Positions 23,978-32,334 are shown, counted from the first letter of the stretch. The stretch: DNA of 64,000 bases from Oleiharenicola sp. (GCA_025363455.1 JANYDW010000007.1:81861-145860); one strand, 5' to 3'. The notes: generated by a model from the letters alone, not told the origin. A program made the numbers and translations.

Positions 23978-25330
23978 ATGGCCCGCCCGGCAGACGAAAC
24001 CAGTTCACTCTTCGGCGACGAGACGCCGCTGGCTCCGCTTGTCGCCGCACCCAAGTCCACCGCATTGCAGCCGCTGGCCGCACGGATGCGCCCGCGCAAG
24101 CTGGAGGAAATCGTCGGCCAGGAGCATATCCTGCAGGCCGGCAGCCTGCTGCCGCGCCTGATCGCCGGCAACCGGTTTGGCAGCTTATTGTTCTATGGGC
24201 CCCCCGGGTGCGGCAAGACGAGCTTGGCCGAAGTGATCGCCCGCGAGACGAAAAGCCGGTTTGTGCGGGTCAACGCCGTCATGTCCAATGTGGCCGAGCT
24301 GCGGGAGATCCTGGCGGCGGCCCGGCGGCAACCCGAGGCCGCGACGATGCTCTTCATCGACGAACTGCACCGGTTCAACAAGTCCCAACAGGATCTGCTG
24401 CTGCCCGACGTGGAGGAGGGTAACGTCCGGCTCATTGGCGCCACGACGCACAATCCCGGTTTTTATGTGAACCCGCCGTTGCTCAGCCGCAGCCACCTGT
24501 TCCGGCTCGAGCCGCTCTCGGCCGCGGCGGTGGCGGGCGTGTTGCGCCGGGCCCTGACGGATGTCGAGCGCGGCTTGGGTGGGCGGAGCCACACGGCGGA
24601 AGACAAGGTGCTGAACGATCTCGCGGGGCTGTGCGATGGAGACCTCCGCCGCGCTCTCAATGCATTGGAGGTCATTGCGCTCAGCCTGCCGGAGCAGGCG
24701 GTCATCGGCGAGAAAGAGCTCGAGCTCTTTGCACGCGAGCGGCGCATCCGTTATGATGCCGACGAAGATGAGCACTACGACACGATCTCGGCCTTCATCA
24801 AAAGCTGCCGCGGCAGCGATCCGGACGCGGCGATGTACTGGCTGGCCAAGATGCTCGCCGGGGGCGAGGACCCGCGGTTCATCGCCCGCCGGCTGGTGAT
24901 CCTGGCGAGCGAGGACGTAGGGCTGGCCGATCCCCAGGCGCTGCCACTCACCGTGGCGGCGCACCACGCCTGCGATTTCATCGGTTTGCCGGAGGCGGAG
25001 CTGACGCTGGCGCACGCCACGCTGTACATCGCCACGGCGCCGAAAAGCAATTCAGCGACGCTGGCTCTGGCCGAGGCTCACCGGTTGCTGAAGGAGCAAC
25101 CTGTGCAGACGATACCGGCGTCCCTGCGCAGCAAGAGCGGACAGGCCAACAAGCGGATCGGTCAGGGCCAGGGTTATCTATACGCCCACGATTTCCCCGA
25201 GAACATTTCAGGCCAGAACCACCTGCAGAATCCCACGGCGATTTACACGCCCAAGACGGCCGGTTGGGAGGCCAAGATAGCGGAAAGACTGGCCCGCTGG
25301 CGTGAATTGCGTGCGAAATTGCCTCAATAA
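23978..25330 (+). CDS. rarA: Replication-associated recombination protein A (RarA/MgsA AAA+ ATPase)
   Basis: The 450-residue AAA+ protein acts at stalled replication forks. Motifs: RMRPRKLEEIVGQEHIL at the start of the ATPase domain, Walker A GPPGCGKTSLAE, Walker B LFIDELHRFNKSQQD, sensor 1 GATTHNP, and the arginine-finger-region PLLSRSHLFRLEPL. The C-terminal region has the RarA signature DEHYDTISAFIKSCRGSDPDAA, then LASEDVGLADPQAL and NPTAIYTP-like segments (clamp-loader-like tetramerisation domain). The ATG at 23978 is preferred over 23921 because the family starts near there. Confidence 0.95.
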   Translation: MARPADETSSLFGDETPLAPLVAAPKSTALQPLAARMRPRKLEEIVGQEHILQAGSLLPRLIAGNRFGSLLFYGPPGCGKTSLAEVIARETKSRFVRVNAVMSNVAELREILAAARRQPEAATMLFIDELHRFNKSQQDLLLPDVEEGNVRLIGATTHNPGFYVNPPLLSRSHLFRLEPLSAAAVAGVLRRALTDVERGLGGRSHTAEDKVLNDLAGLCDGDLRRALNALEVIALSLPEQAVIGEKELELFARERRIRYDADEDEHYDTISAFIKSCRGSDPDAAMYWLAKMLAGGEDPRFIARRLVILASEDVGLADPQALPLTVAAHHACDFIGLPEAELTLAHATLYIATAPKSNSATLALAEAHRLLKEQPVQTIPASLRSKSGQANKRIGQGQGYLYAHDFPENISGQNHLQNPTAIYTPKTAGWEAKIAERLARWRELRAKLPQ

Positions 25331-25389
25331 CCGGTCTGGCCGGCCAACCGGGGCTTGCGGAGTGCACCGGCAGAACTAGATTGGGCCCC

Positions 25390-25920
25390 ATGAAAACCAT
25401 CGCTGCTTTCCTCTGTCTCGTGGTTGCCGCCAGTGTAGCCGGTGCGGAAGCCACTCCCACGGTGAAAACAGTCGACGCCAAGGACGCCTCGGCCGCGGCC
25501 AAAGTGACAGATACCAAGTCGGTCCCGGCTAAGACGGTGGATCCCAAGGCTGCAGCCGCGGCCAAGAAAGACGCCAAGAAGGAGGCCCCGTTGCCCAAGA
25601 TTCCTGGGACGGTGATCGAACGGACCAACGGCACCTTTCTCAGTCTTCAGGTGGTGGGAGGAAATTTCACCCTCACCTTCTACGACAAAAAGCACAAGGT
25701 AATGGCGATCGATGTCACTCGGGCCACTGCGCGTTGGCCCAACACCAGGACCAGCCTGCCCAAGGATTACCGCACCGTGCTCAACGGAAGCGGCACGGCA
25801 CTGGTGGGTTCCAGGCCGGTGCTGCCACCCTTTAATTTCAGTGTCTCCATCAACCTGCAGATGGGTGAGGGCGACGATGCCAAGGTGGTCGAGAGCTACA
25901 CGGTGACCTTCGGCGGCTGA
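25390..25920 (+). CDS. Exported protein with Ala/Lys linker, unknown function
   Basis: The 176-residue product begins with a clear signal peptide (MKTIAAFLCLVVAASVAGAEA; cleavage after AGA likely). A low-complexity Ala/Lys/Asp linker (about 22-70) follows, then a compact beta-rich domain (about 72-176) starting PGTVIERTNGTFLSLQ. No catalytic motif is recognised. The ATG at 25390 is chosen over one at 25381 because it starts directly at the basic residue of the signal. It stands alone between rarA and ribB. Confidence 0.7.
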   Translation: MKTIAAFLCLVVAASVAGAEATPTVKTVDAKDASAAAKVTDTKSVPAKTVDPKAAAAAKKDAKKEAPLPKIPGTVIERTNGTFLSLQVVGGNFTLTFYDKKHKVMAIDVTRATARWPNTRTSLPKDYRTVLNGSGTALVGSRPVLPPFNFSVSINLQMGEGDDAKVVESYTVTFGG

Positions 25921-25975
25921 ACCAGCCGGGATTTGACAGCCGGTCGCGGGCGGGGGATGCTGCCACCCTTTCGTC

Positions 25976-27061
25976 ATGTCCAGTCTCGCGCCATTTGATT
26001 CCATTGAAACCGCGATCCAAGCGATCGCGTCCGGTGGGCTCGTGATCGTGACCGACGACGAGGGCCGCGAGAACGAAGGCGACCTGATGATGGCGGCGGA
26101 AAAGGCCACGCCCGAGCTCGTGAACATGATGATCCGCCATGCCCGCGGCCTGATCTGCGTGCCGATGACCGAGCCGCAGCTGAAGCGCCTCGGCATCAAC
26201 CCGATGGTGCAGCAGAACCGCGAGGCGCTCCGTACCGCTTTCACCGTGTCGGTGGACGCGGCCGAGGGCATCACCACCGGCATCAGTGCTTTCGACCGGG
26301 CCCGGACCATCCAGTTGCTGGCTAATCCCGCCACGCGCACCGACGAGCTGGTGCAACCCGGTCATATTTTTCCGCTGTGCTCCCGCCCCGGTGGGGTGTT
26401 GGAACGGGCCGGGCATACCGAAGCAGCGGTTGATCTCGCCGCGCTGGCGGGGTTGAAACCAGCGGGGGTGATCTGCGAGATCCTGAACGAGGACGGCACC
26501 ATGGCGCGCCTGCCCGAGCTGCTGGAATTCAAGCAATGCCATCACCTACCGCTCATCTCCATCACGGCCCTCATCGAATATCGCCACCGGCGCGAGCAAC
26601 TGGTCGAGCGGGTGGCGCAACGGCCGTTTTCCTCCGAATACGGTGAATTCACCCTGCATGTCTTCCGCAGCAAGGTGGACGGGCGCCATCACCTGGCCTT
26701 CACCATGGGCCGGCTCGACAGCTCGCCGACCTTGGTGCGGGTGCACACGGAGAACCTGTTGAGCGACGTGTTTCACGCCAAGGACCAGGGCAGCCACCGG
26801 TCCCTCGTCGCCTCGCTGCAGCACGTGGCGCAGGTCGGCCACGGAGCGATCGTCTACATGGAACAGACTGGGCGGATGCAGGAGACGCTGCTCAGTCCCG
26901 ACAAGCTGGCGAACCCCCAGAATTTGCGGGACTACGGCACGGGCGCCCAGATCTTAACCGCTCTCGGCCTGCGCAAGATCCGGCTGCTCCAGCGCGCAAC
27001 CCGCCGGGTCGTGGGTCTGGAGGGTTACGGCCTTGAGATCGTCGAGCAAGTGTCGGTATGA
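25976..27061 (+). CDS. ribB: 3,4-dihydroxy-2-butanone-4-phosphate synthase with degenerate GTP cyclohydrolase II domain
   Basis: The 361-residue protein has an intact RibB domain (1-205): DDEGRENEGDLMMAAE, RHARGLICVPM, FTVSVDAAEGITTGISAFDRA and PGHIFPL with the acidic and His metal ligands. RibB makes dihydroxybutanone phosphate from ribulose 5-phosphate for riboflavin synthesis. The RibA-like half (about 210-361) keeps the fold outline (VRVHTENLLSDVF), but the three zinc cysteines of the CLTGDV...CDC motif are absent, and the GGRGIGL-type segment is replaced by MEQTGRM. It should therefore not be a GTP cyclohydrolase II, resembling so-called RibBX proteins. ribH follows at once. Confidence 0.92.
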   Translation: MSSLAPFDSIETAIQAIASGGLVIVTDDEGRENEGDLMMAAEKATPELVNMMIRHARGLICVPMTEPQLKRLGINPMVQQNREALRTAFTVSVDAAEGITTGISAFDRARTIQLLANPATRTDELVQPGHIFPLCSRPGGVLERAGHTEAAVDLAALAGLKPAGVICEILNEDGTMARLPELLEFKQCHHLPLISITALIEYRHRREQLVERVAQRPFSSEYGEFTLHVFRSKVDGRHHLAFTMGRLDSSPTLVRVHTENLLSDVFHAKDQGSHRSLVASLQHVAQVGHGAIVYMEQTGRMQETLLSPDKLANPQNLRDYGTGAQILTALGLRKIRLLQRATRRVVGLEGYGLEIVEQVSV

Positions 27062-27114
27062 CGGAGGTTTTCGGATTGCGGTAAACCGCCCAAGCCCCAG
27101 CCAATAGACCCTCC

Positions 27115-27594
27115 ATGAGCCAGCACTCTCCTTCAGCCCGCCGGATCAACGGTGCGAAACTGCGCATCGGGGTCGTGGCTGCGCGATTTAACGAGGCGCT
27201 GGTGGATGGACTGCTGGACGGCGTGCTGGCCGGACTTGGCGCCGCCGGCGTTGACGCCGGGCGAATCCGGGTCGTACGCGTGCCCGGCTCGCACGAGGTG
27301 CCTTGGGCGGCAGGCCGATTGGCCGCCACCCGCCGCTTCGATTGTATCGTTGCGCTGGGTGTGCTGATTGGCGGCGATACCAACCATCACGAGATGGTCG
27401 GACAGAGCGTTTCGCATGCCTTACAGCGCGTCGCTCTGACCGCGGACATCCCGGTGATCAATGGCGTGATCGTGACCGCGACGGCTGCGCAGGCCCGCGC
27501 CCGGTGCATCGGGAAAATAAACCGTGGGGCCGAGTTTGCCTTCGCGGCGCTGGCGATGGCGGAGCTGAAGACCTCTTTGAAAGGAATATCATGA
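27115..27594 (+). CDS. ribH: 6,7-dimethyl-8-ribityllumazine synthase
   Basis: The 159-residue enzyme condenses dihydroxybutanone phosphate with the pyrimidine intermediate, the penultimate step of riboflavin synthesis. Visible blocks: VVAARFN (substrate loop), VPGSHEVPWAA, the GDTNHHEMVGQSV catalytic region with the proton-transfer His, and PVINGVIVT. The C-terminal NRGAEFAFAALAM helix is typical. It lies 53 bp after ribB and overlaps nusB by 4 nt (ATGA), the common ribH-nusB arrangement. Confidence 0.95.
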   Translation: MSQHSPSARRINGAKLRIGVVAARFNEALVDGLLDGVLAGLGAAGVDAGRIRVVRVPGSHEVPWAAGRLAATRRFDCIVALGVLIGGDTNHHEMVGQSVSHALQRVALTADIPVINGVIVTATAAQARARCIGKINRGAEFAFAALAMAELKTSLKGIS

Positions 27595-28037
27595 GCAGCC
27601 AATTCACCCAGCGGCGCGAATGCCGGGCGGCGGCCTTCCAGTATCTCTACGCCTGGAGCGTCAACCAGCCGGCCAACGTCGCCAACGACCTCCAGCTGTT
27701 CTTCGAGCACTTGGAGAAGCCGCGCGACCACTACGCCTTTGCCGAGGAATTGATCCACGGCACCATCGAGCATGTCGTCGAGCTCGATGGCCACATCAAG
27801 GCGCTGGCGCACAACTGGGAGTTCGAACGCGTGGCCAAGATCGACCTGGCCATCCTGCGCCTCGCGATGTTCGAAATGCTGCACCGGAAGGACATCCCGC
27901 CGGTGGTCTCGATCAATGAGGCCATCGACCTCAGCAAGCAGTATTCCACGGTGGATTCGAAGCGCTTCATCAATGGGATCCTGGACCGGATGAAGGACAA
28001 GCTCGGGCGCGACGCGCGGAAACCCAGTAGTGAGTAG
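27591..28037 (+). CDS. nusB: Transcription antitermination factor NusB
   Basis: The 148-residue all-helical RNA-binding protein works with NusE/S10 in rRNA antitermination. The start RRECRAAAFQYLYAW matches the family N-terminal helix (usually RR.AR..A.Q.LY). VSINEAIDLSKQYSTVDSKRFINGILD is the conserved C-terminal block, cited here as a landmark at about 107-133. Translation is coupled to ribH. The last codons and the TAG stop fall inside a GTAGTGAGTAGCG palindromic element, so the repeat has defined the C-terminus (KPSSE). Confidence 0.95.
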   Translation: MSSQFTQRRECRAAAFQYLYAWSVNQPANVANDLQLFFEHLEKPRDHYAFAEELIHGTIEHVVELDGHIKALAHNWEFERVAKIDLAILRLAMFEMLHRKDIPPVVSINEAIDLSKQYSTVDSKRFINGILDRMKDKLGRDARKPSSE

Positions 28038-28128
28038 CGGGTCGTGAGTGGTGAGCATGTCAAATCCAAGGCGGACCGGATTCTGCAGTAACGGGATGCT
28101 CGCTACTCGCTAGTCACTACACGCTACT
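28026..28128. repeat. AGTAGTGAGTAGCG-type inverted repeat (nusB-ftsY gap)
   Basis: Two 33-nt imperfect arms (28026-28058 and 28096-28128) match at roughly three quarters of positions. They are made of degenerate AGTAGYG units (right arm CGCTACTCGCTAGTCACTAC). The nusB stop codon lies in the left arm and the right arm ends 7 nt before the ftsY ATG. Confidence 0.85.
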
Positions 28129-28135
28129 TCTTCCC

Positions 28136-29131
28136 ATGCTTTCCATTTTCAAGAAATTCCGGGACGGGCTGACCAAGACAGTCTCAGCCATCGCGGCGAA
28201 GACCCACGGCCTGTTCGGCGGCCGGAAGATCGACCCGGCTTCCCTCGACGAGCTCGAGGAGGCACTCTACACTGCGGACTTCGGGGTCGAAACCACCACG
28301 GAGATCCTGGAGGAGATCAAGGCCGCCTATAAGAAGGACCCCACGCTGCAAGGCGGACAAGCGGCGGTCATCGGGGCGGCTGTATTGCAACGCGTGCTGG
28401 CGGGATCGGAGGGAAAGTTGGAAGGTGGAGCCCAACCTTCCGCCAACGCTACGGTGGACGGGCTGGCCGGGCATTCTCCCGAAAACGCGTCGGGAATCCG
28501 CATTCCACCGCACCCTCAGGTCATCTGCATGATCGGCGTGAACGGGTCGGGCAAGACGACCACGACCGCCAAGCTGGCGTACAAGTTCAAGCTTGCGGGG
28601 CAATCTGTCCAAATGGCGGCTTGCGACACTTTCCGGGCGGCAGCTGTGGAACAGCTCAAAAGCTGGGCGACGCGCTTGGAACTCGACCTAGTGGCAAGCC
28701 ACAGCGGGGCAGATGCGGCCGCCGTTGCCTTCGATGCCTGGCAGGCGGCCAAGGCGCGCGGCAAGGATTGGCTGATCGTAGACACTGCCGGTCGGCTGCA
28801 CACCAAGGGCAACCTGATGGAGGAGCTGGCCAAGATCCGCCGCGTGTTGCAGAAACACGACCCGACGGCGCCGCAACACCGTTGGCTCGTGGTCGACGGT
28901 AGCCTCGGAGTAAACTCCATCGAGCAAGCCAAAGTATTTCACCAGAGCTTCGGCTTGACCGGATTGATCGTGACCAAACTCGACGGCACCAGCCGGGGCG
29001 GGGCGATTGTGGGCATCTACCGGCAGCTCAAGATACCAATTTATTTCATCGGTCTCGGCGAACAGCCGGAGGATCTGCAGCCATTTTCGGCGGAGAATTA
29101 CGCCAAGGCGATCTTCGGTCTGAACCAGTAA
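28136..29131 (+). CDS. ftsY: Signal recognition particle receptor FtsY
   Basis: The 331-residue SRP GTPase docks ribosome-SRP complexes at the membrane. The N domain is at about 1-90. G-domain motifs: GVNGSGKTTTTAKLA (P-loop), DTFRAAAVEQLKSW, DTAGRLHTKGNLMEEL (G3), VTKLDGTSRGG (G4) and GLGEQPEDLQPF near the end. The acidic A domain is absent. The N-G linker (about 92-122) is longer than usual and contains repeat-derived DNA (28420-28460), a palindrome GGAAGGT...ACCTTCC translated in frame. nusB lies just upstream. Confidence 0.95.
   Translation: MLSIFKKFRDGLTKTVSAIAAKTHGLFGGRKIDPASLDELEEALYTADFGVETTTEILEEIKAAYKKDPTLQGGQAAVIGAAVLQRVLAGSEGKLEGGAQPSANATVDGLAGHSPENASGIRIPPHPQVICMIGVNGSGKTTTTAKLAYKFKLAGQSVQMAACDTFRAAAVEQLKSWATRLELDLVASHSGADAAAVAFDAWQAAKARGKDWLIVDTAGRLHTKGNLMEELAKIRRVLQKHDPTAPQHRWLVVDGSLGVNSIEQAKVFHQSFGLTGLIVTKLDGTSRGGAIVGIYRQLKIPIYFIGLGEQPEDLQPFSAENYAKAIFGLNQ
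28420..28460 (+). repeat. Palindromic repeat fragment inside ftsY
   Basis: GGAAGGTGGAGCCC / AACCTTCC forms a hairpin, followed by CGCCAACGCTACGGTGG, typical of mobile intergenic repeats rather than GTPase coding sequence. It is read in frame in the linker between the N and G domains. Confidence 0.5.
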
Positions 29132-29373
29132 TCGCGGGATAGCTGGAAAGGTTCGCCCCTCAAAATGGGCCCGAGGCGCACAATCAGATTCAGATGACCT
29201 GAAAATAGGTTGTATTAGGAAGTTAGCCCAAGCGGTTCCATCTGCTTGGTTTACGTCGTGATTTTTCGTGCCCTGAGAGGGGTGCGAGAGGTGACCAAAA
29301 GGGGCTCACGGGCGTTTGACTGGCCCGTTGCGCGCACGTGAGCCCTCAACCTTTTTTAGTTGGGTGCATACCT
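29132..29373 (+). other. Structured intergenic segment, possible small RNA
   Basis: No gene is seen. Several perfect stems occur: CCAAGC/GCTTGG near 29231-29252, GGGCTCACG (29302-29310) with CGTGAGCCC (29337-29345), and inner GGC/GCC. A T6 run follows at 29352-29357. The density of stems, lower coding-like bias and nearby terminator make an untranslated RNA possible, but no known family (4.5S, 6S, tmRNA, RNase P) signature was recognised. Confidence 0.3.
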
Positions 29374-29403
29374 AAAGACGCGGACTTACCTCCGCGTCTT
29401 TTT
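29374..29403 (+). terminator. Rho-independent terminator
   Basis: A perfect 11-bp stem AAAGACGCGGA/TCCGCGTCTTT with a 6-nt loop (CTTACC), running into TTTTT on the plus strand. It lies between plus-strand ftsY (and the structured segment) and the convergent minus-strand peptidase gene; the A-rich left side gives weak function in the other direction too. Confidence 0.85.
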
Positions 29404-29405
29404 GT

Positions 29406-29936
29406 TTACCGGCCGGGTGAACCAAACTTCGCACCCTCGCGAACGGCCACAAGCTGCATCGGCCGTTCTGTGGTATCGGGGCGAAAGGCCGCGATAACGA
29501 TACCAACAAAGTTATCCGGGCTGACCGCCTCCATGTCATGGGTCATGTTGTTCAGACCCTGGACCCGCCAGCCGTCCCGGACCTTGGCCACCAGCAGGTG
29601 AGCCACAATTTTCTGCTGTTTGTTACGGTAGAGCACGGTCTGCCCGCGCTTGAGTTCACTGTAGGCCAGTTTCCGCAACACCAGGATCGTGCCGGTACGG
29701 TAAAGCGGATGCATGGACAGGCCAGATCCGACAAGGACAAAGGCGTTCGGAGTGTTTTCCGCCATTGTGGTGGCCCTTTGCCAGGCGTCCGCCTCAGCAG
29801 TCACCACTAACTCGGGAGATCCGCCCGTGTAGACGCCGTGAATCCATGCCCCATTGGTTTCTCCGGCCAGACTGACTGCGGTTGAGAGCATCAACATGCC
29901 ACCCCAAGCCGTTAAGCTACACCGGAACATGGCCAC
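29406..29936 (-). CDS. Exported or membrane-anchored S24/S26-like peptidase domain protein
   Basis: The 176-residue protein starts with a signal-like hydrophobic segment (about 8-25, ending SLAGE). A signal-peptidase/LexA-fold domain follows: VGSGLSMHPLYRTGTILVL matches the SMxPxxxxGD box with Ser74 as nucleophile, and KIVAHLLVA (His113, Lys109) aligns with the second catalytic block. A His there recalls Ser-His signal peptidases of the SipW/ER type, while bacterial SPase I and LexA use Lys. No DNA-binding domain exists, so it is not LexA. Substrate unknown. It is a single gene, convergent with the ftsY unit. Confidence 0.65.
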   Translation of the reverse strand: MAMFRCSLTAWGGMLMLSTAVSLAGETNGAWIHGVYTGGSPELVVTAEADAWQRATTMAENTPNAFVLVGSGLSMHPLYRTGTILVLRKLAYSELKRGQTVLYRNKQQKIVAHLLVAKVRDGWRVQGLNNMTHDMEAVSPDNFVGIVIAAFRPDTTERPMQLVAVREGAKFGSPGR

Positions 29937-30123
29937 AGTTTCTGCCTAATCCGTGCCAAAGCCAGCAATCGCCACTAGTGTTCATTACCCACACCACGTG
30001 GATATAACACACCTACCTGCATGACCTTAAATCAGGCGTTATGAACGGGGTTGCTGGAGAATCGGTGACACGCAGGTGGTGTATGCGATGACTGTAGGAG
30101 GGCCGGATGAAAGCGACAGAAAC

Positions 30124-32283
30124 TCAGAATCCGGTGGTCAGACTGACTCGGATTGCGCGGGGTGACCCGGGCGTAATGTTCGTGTTGCTGTTGGCCGTGG
30201 CGTAATAGGCCCGGTCGAAGGCGTTCTCGAGATTGAGCTGGGCGCGCACTTTCTGGGTGAGGCGGCAGAAAACCGCAAAGTCGAAACGGATAAAGCTGGG
30301 AAGCTTCACGGTGTTGTCCGTTGCGGCGTAGATCTCGTCGCGGTAGATCGCACCCAAGCCGACCCCCCAGCGCTGGTTCAGGTCGTAGCGGTTCCAGAGG
30401 GAAAAAGTGTGGCGCGGAAGCTGGGCGAGGCGGGCGCCGGCGAGCACCGTGGCCGACTGGGTGGCCTTGATCCGGCCGTCCTGATAGGCGTAGCCCCCCG
30501 CCACGCTCCAGCGCTTGGTGATCCGGCCCGTTATGCCGAGTTCTACGCCCTTGGCCTGCTGGCCGTCGACGAGCAGGGACTTGGTCGCGTCGACGGGGTC
30601 GGGAATAACTACATTGCTGCGGTCCAGACGGTAGGCGGCGGCGGTTAATGCCAGGTCGGGACGGCAATCCCACTTCAGACCGATTTCGTAATTCTTGAAT
30701 TCCTCGGGATCGAGCGAGCGGTTGGTGAGCGTCAGCGAGGACAGCTGTTCGCCGGCCCGCGGGACGTAGGACATGCTGTAGCTGGCGTAGAGCGAGATGG
30801 TGTCGGTCGGCTTGAACAGGAGGCCAGCGCGGGGCGAGACCAGGTTGTCGGCGTTGTCCACCGGCATCCCGGTGCGGTGATTCAGGAAATCCACCGCCAG
30901 TTTTTCCCAGCGCACGCCGACGATGGCCTGTAGTTTCGGCAGCAGCGTCATCTGATCCTGCGCATAGAGGGCCACGGTTTTCGCGACGCCTTGATTGTCG
31001 GCATCGGTGGCGTTCGGTTGGAATGTCAGCGGCAGCGTGGTGCGCGGGTTCGAGAGCGGCACCAGCACGGATGTGGTCGTGGAGCTGATCGTCGTAAAAT
31101 AGCCGGTCTTGCGCAGGTTGTCCGTCGCTTGGCGGGAGAGTTCGAGGCCGGTCAGTATCTCGTGATACACGGAACCGGTCGTGAGGGGGAAGACCACATC
31201 AGTCTGATTGAACAGATTTTCCCGGTCCGTCGCGTTGCGGTAGGCCGAAATCGCCACACTCGTGCCGGTCGCATCCACTGCGCCCGGGAACACGTTCTGG
31301 TACATTTTCTGGTAGCGGCTGAAACGGGTGTTGTTGCGCAGGCTGACGCCGTTGGCGAAACGATGCTCGAGCACGGCGAACCCAGTGTGCACCGTCGCAT
31401 CGACGGGACTCTGCGCGGGATCCCCGAAGAAGGTCGAGGCGGCGGTCTGCACCGGACGACCGTGAAATGAGGTGATGCCGCGATCGGCCACGCGCTCGTC
31501 GTGGAAAAACTCGACACCGGCGCGGAACGTGGTCTGCGGAGCCAGATTCCAAGTCAGGGTCGGGTTCACGCCATAGCGCTTGAGCGTGACGTCGTCGCGG
31601 TAACTGCCGGCGTCTTCATACAGGCCGGTGACGCGGAACGCCAAGGTGCTGGAGATGGCCTGTCCGACGTCGATGGTGGCTCGGTACTGGTTCCCCGCAC
31701 CGGCCTGGAGTGTCAGCTCGCGCACTTTGACGCCTGTGGCCTGCCTGCTAACGCGGTTGATGACACCCCCCGAGCCGCCACGCCCGAATATCATAGCGTT
31801 GGGACCCTTCAGTACCTCGATACGATCTACATTGTAGAGATCGCGGAAATATTGGACGTCGTCGCGGGTACCATCGATGAAAAAGTCGGCGGTGGTGCTA
31901 TTGCCGCGCATCACGGGCGTATCGCGGTTGCCCTCGCCCTGCGCGATGCCCACGCCGGGCACGTAACGCGTCACATCCCCGATGCTCCGCATGGCCTGGT
32001 CGGCGATCAACTCGCGGGTGATGACGGTGACGGCCTGTGGCACATCGACCAAGGCTGTGTCGGTCTTGGTGGCAGTAACACTGCGTTGGATCGCATAGCT
32101 TTGGTCGTTCCGGCGGGCGTTTACCTCGAGTTTGTCCAAGTGCAAAACCCCGTCTTTGGGCGGAAGGTAGCTGGGGGTGAAATCGTGTTCTGCAAGGATC
32201 GGGCCGGGCAGGACAATGGCGACTAGCAGACTGGTTGAAATCCACTGCAGAGTGATACGGCGTGTGAGCGGGCTTGAGTGCAT
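30124..32283 (-). CDS. TonB-dependent siderophore receptor
   Basis: The 719-residue outer-membrane receptor has a signal peptide (about 1-31), a plug domain (about 60-170) with DVPQAVTVITRELIADQ and the RIEVLKGPNAMIFGRGGSGGVINRVS landmark, and a 22-strand barrel that ends in Phe (VSLTTGF), the signal for BAM insertion. ENAFDRAYYATANSN is the typical penultimate block of ferric-siderophore receptors. It imports an iron chelate using TonB-ExbBD energy. The 120-bp gap to aroB holds palindromes resembling Fur boxes. No TonB or ABC genes are adjacent. Confidence 0.92.
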   Translation of the reverse strand: MHSSPLTRRITLQWISTSLLVAIVLPGPILAEHDFTPSYLPPKDGVLHLDKLEVNARRNDQSYAIQRSVTATKTDTALVDVPQAVTVITRELIADQAMRSIGDVTRYVPGVGIAQGEGNRDTPVMRGNSTTADFFIDGTRDDVQYFRDLYNVDRIEVLKGPNAMIFGRGGSGGVINRVSRQATGVKVRELTLQAGAGNQYRATIDVGQAISSTLAFRVTGLYEDAGSYRDDVTLKRYGVNPTLTWNLAPQTTFRAGVEFFHDERVADRGITSFHGRPVQTAASTFFGDPAQSPVDATVHTGFAVLEHRFANGVSLRNNTRFSRYQKMYQNVFPGAVDATGTSVAISAYRNATDRENLFNQTDVVFPLTTGSVYHEILTGLELSRQATDNLRKTGYFTTISSTTTSVLVPLSNPRTTLPLTFQPNATDADNQGVAKTVALYAQDQMTLLPKLQAIVGVRWEKLAVDFLNHRTGMPVDNADNLVSPRAGLLFKPTDTISLYASYSMSYVPRAGEQLSSLTLTNRSLDPEEFKNYEIGLKWDCRPDLALTAAAYRLDRSNVVIPDPVDATKSLLVDGQQAKGVELGITGRITKRWSVAGGYAYQDGRIKATQSATVLAGARLAQLPRHTFSLWNRYDLNQRWGVGLGAIYRDEIYAATDNTVKLPSFIRFDFAVFCRLTQKVRAQLNLENAFDRAYYATANSNTNITPGSPRAIRVSLTTGF

Positions 32284-32292
32284 CGGGTTGAT

Positions 32293-32325
32293 TTAATATG
32301 TTCATGAGACGCAGTCTCACGTCAA
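32293..32325 (-). promoter_or_regulatory. Candidate promoter of the TonB receptor gene
   Basis: On the minus strand TTGACG (32320-32325) could be a -35 and CATATT (32295-32300) a -10, with a long 19-nt spacer. The spacer is exactly the palindrome TGAGACTGCGTCTCA plus 4 nt, so a repressor bound there would block the promoter. Confidence 0.4.
32305..32319. promoter_or_regulatory. Fur-like operator, site 1
   Basis: TGAGACGCAGTCTCA is a 15-bp inverted repeat with outer TGA/TCA as in 7-1-7 Fur boxes. It lies between the likely -35 and -10 of the TonB receptor gene. Confidence 0.55.
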
Positions 32326-32334
32326 CAGCATACT

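Noticed and set aside
25921..25975. FMN riboswitch before the riboflavin genes
   Set aside because: The 55-bp leader is too short and none of the conserved FMN-aptamer sequence is present.
29132..29373. 4.5S SRP RNA, tmRNA, 6S RNA or RNase P RNA next to ftsY
   Set aside because: No conserved core of any of these RNAs could be found; only generic stems are visible.
29406..29936. LexA repressor
   Set aside because: There is no winged-helix DNA-binding domain; the N-terminus is a signal-like hydrophobic segment.
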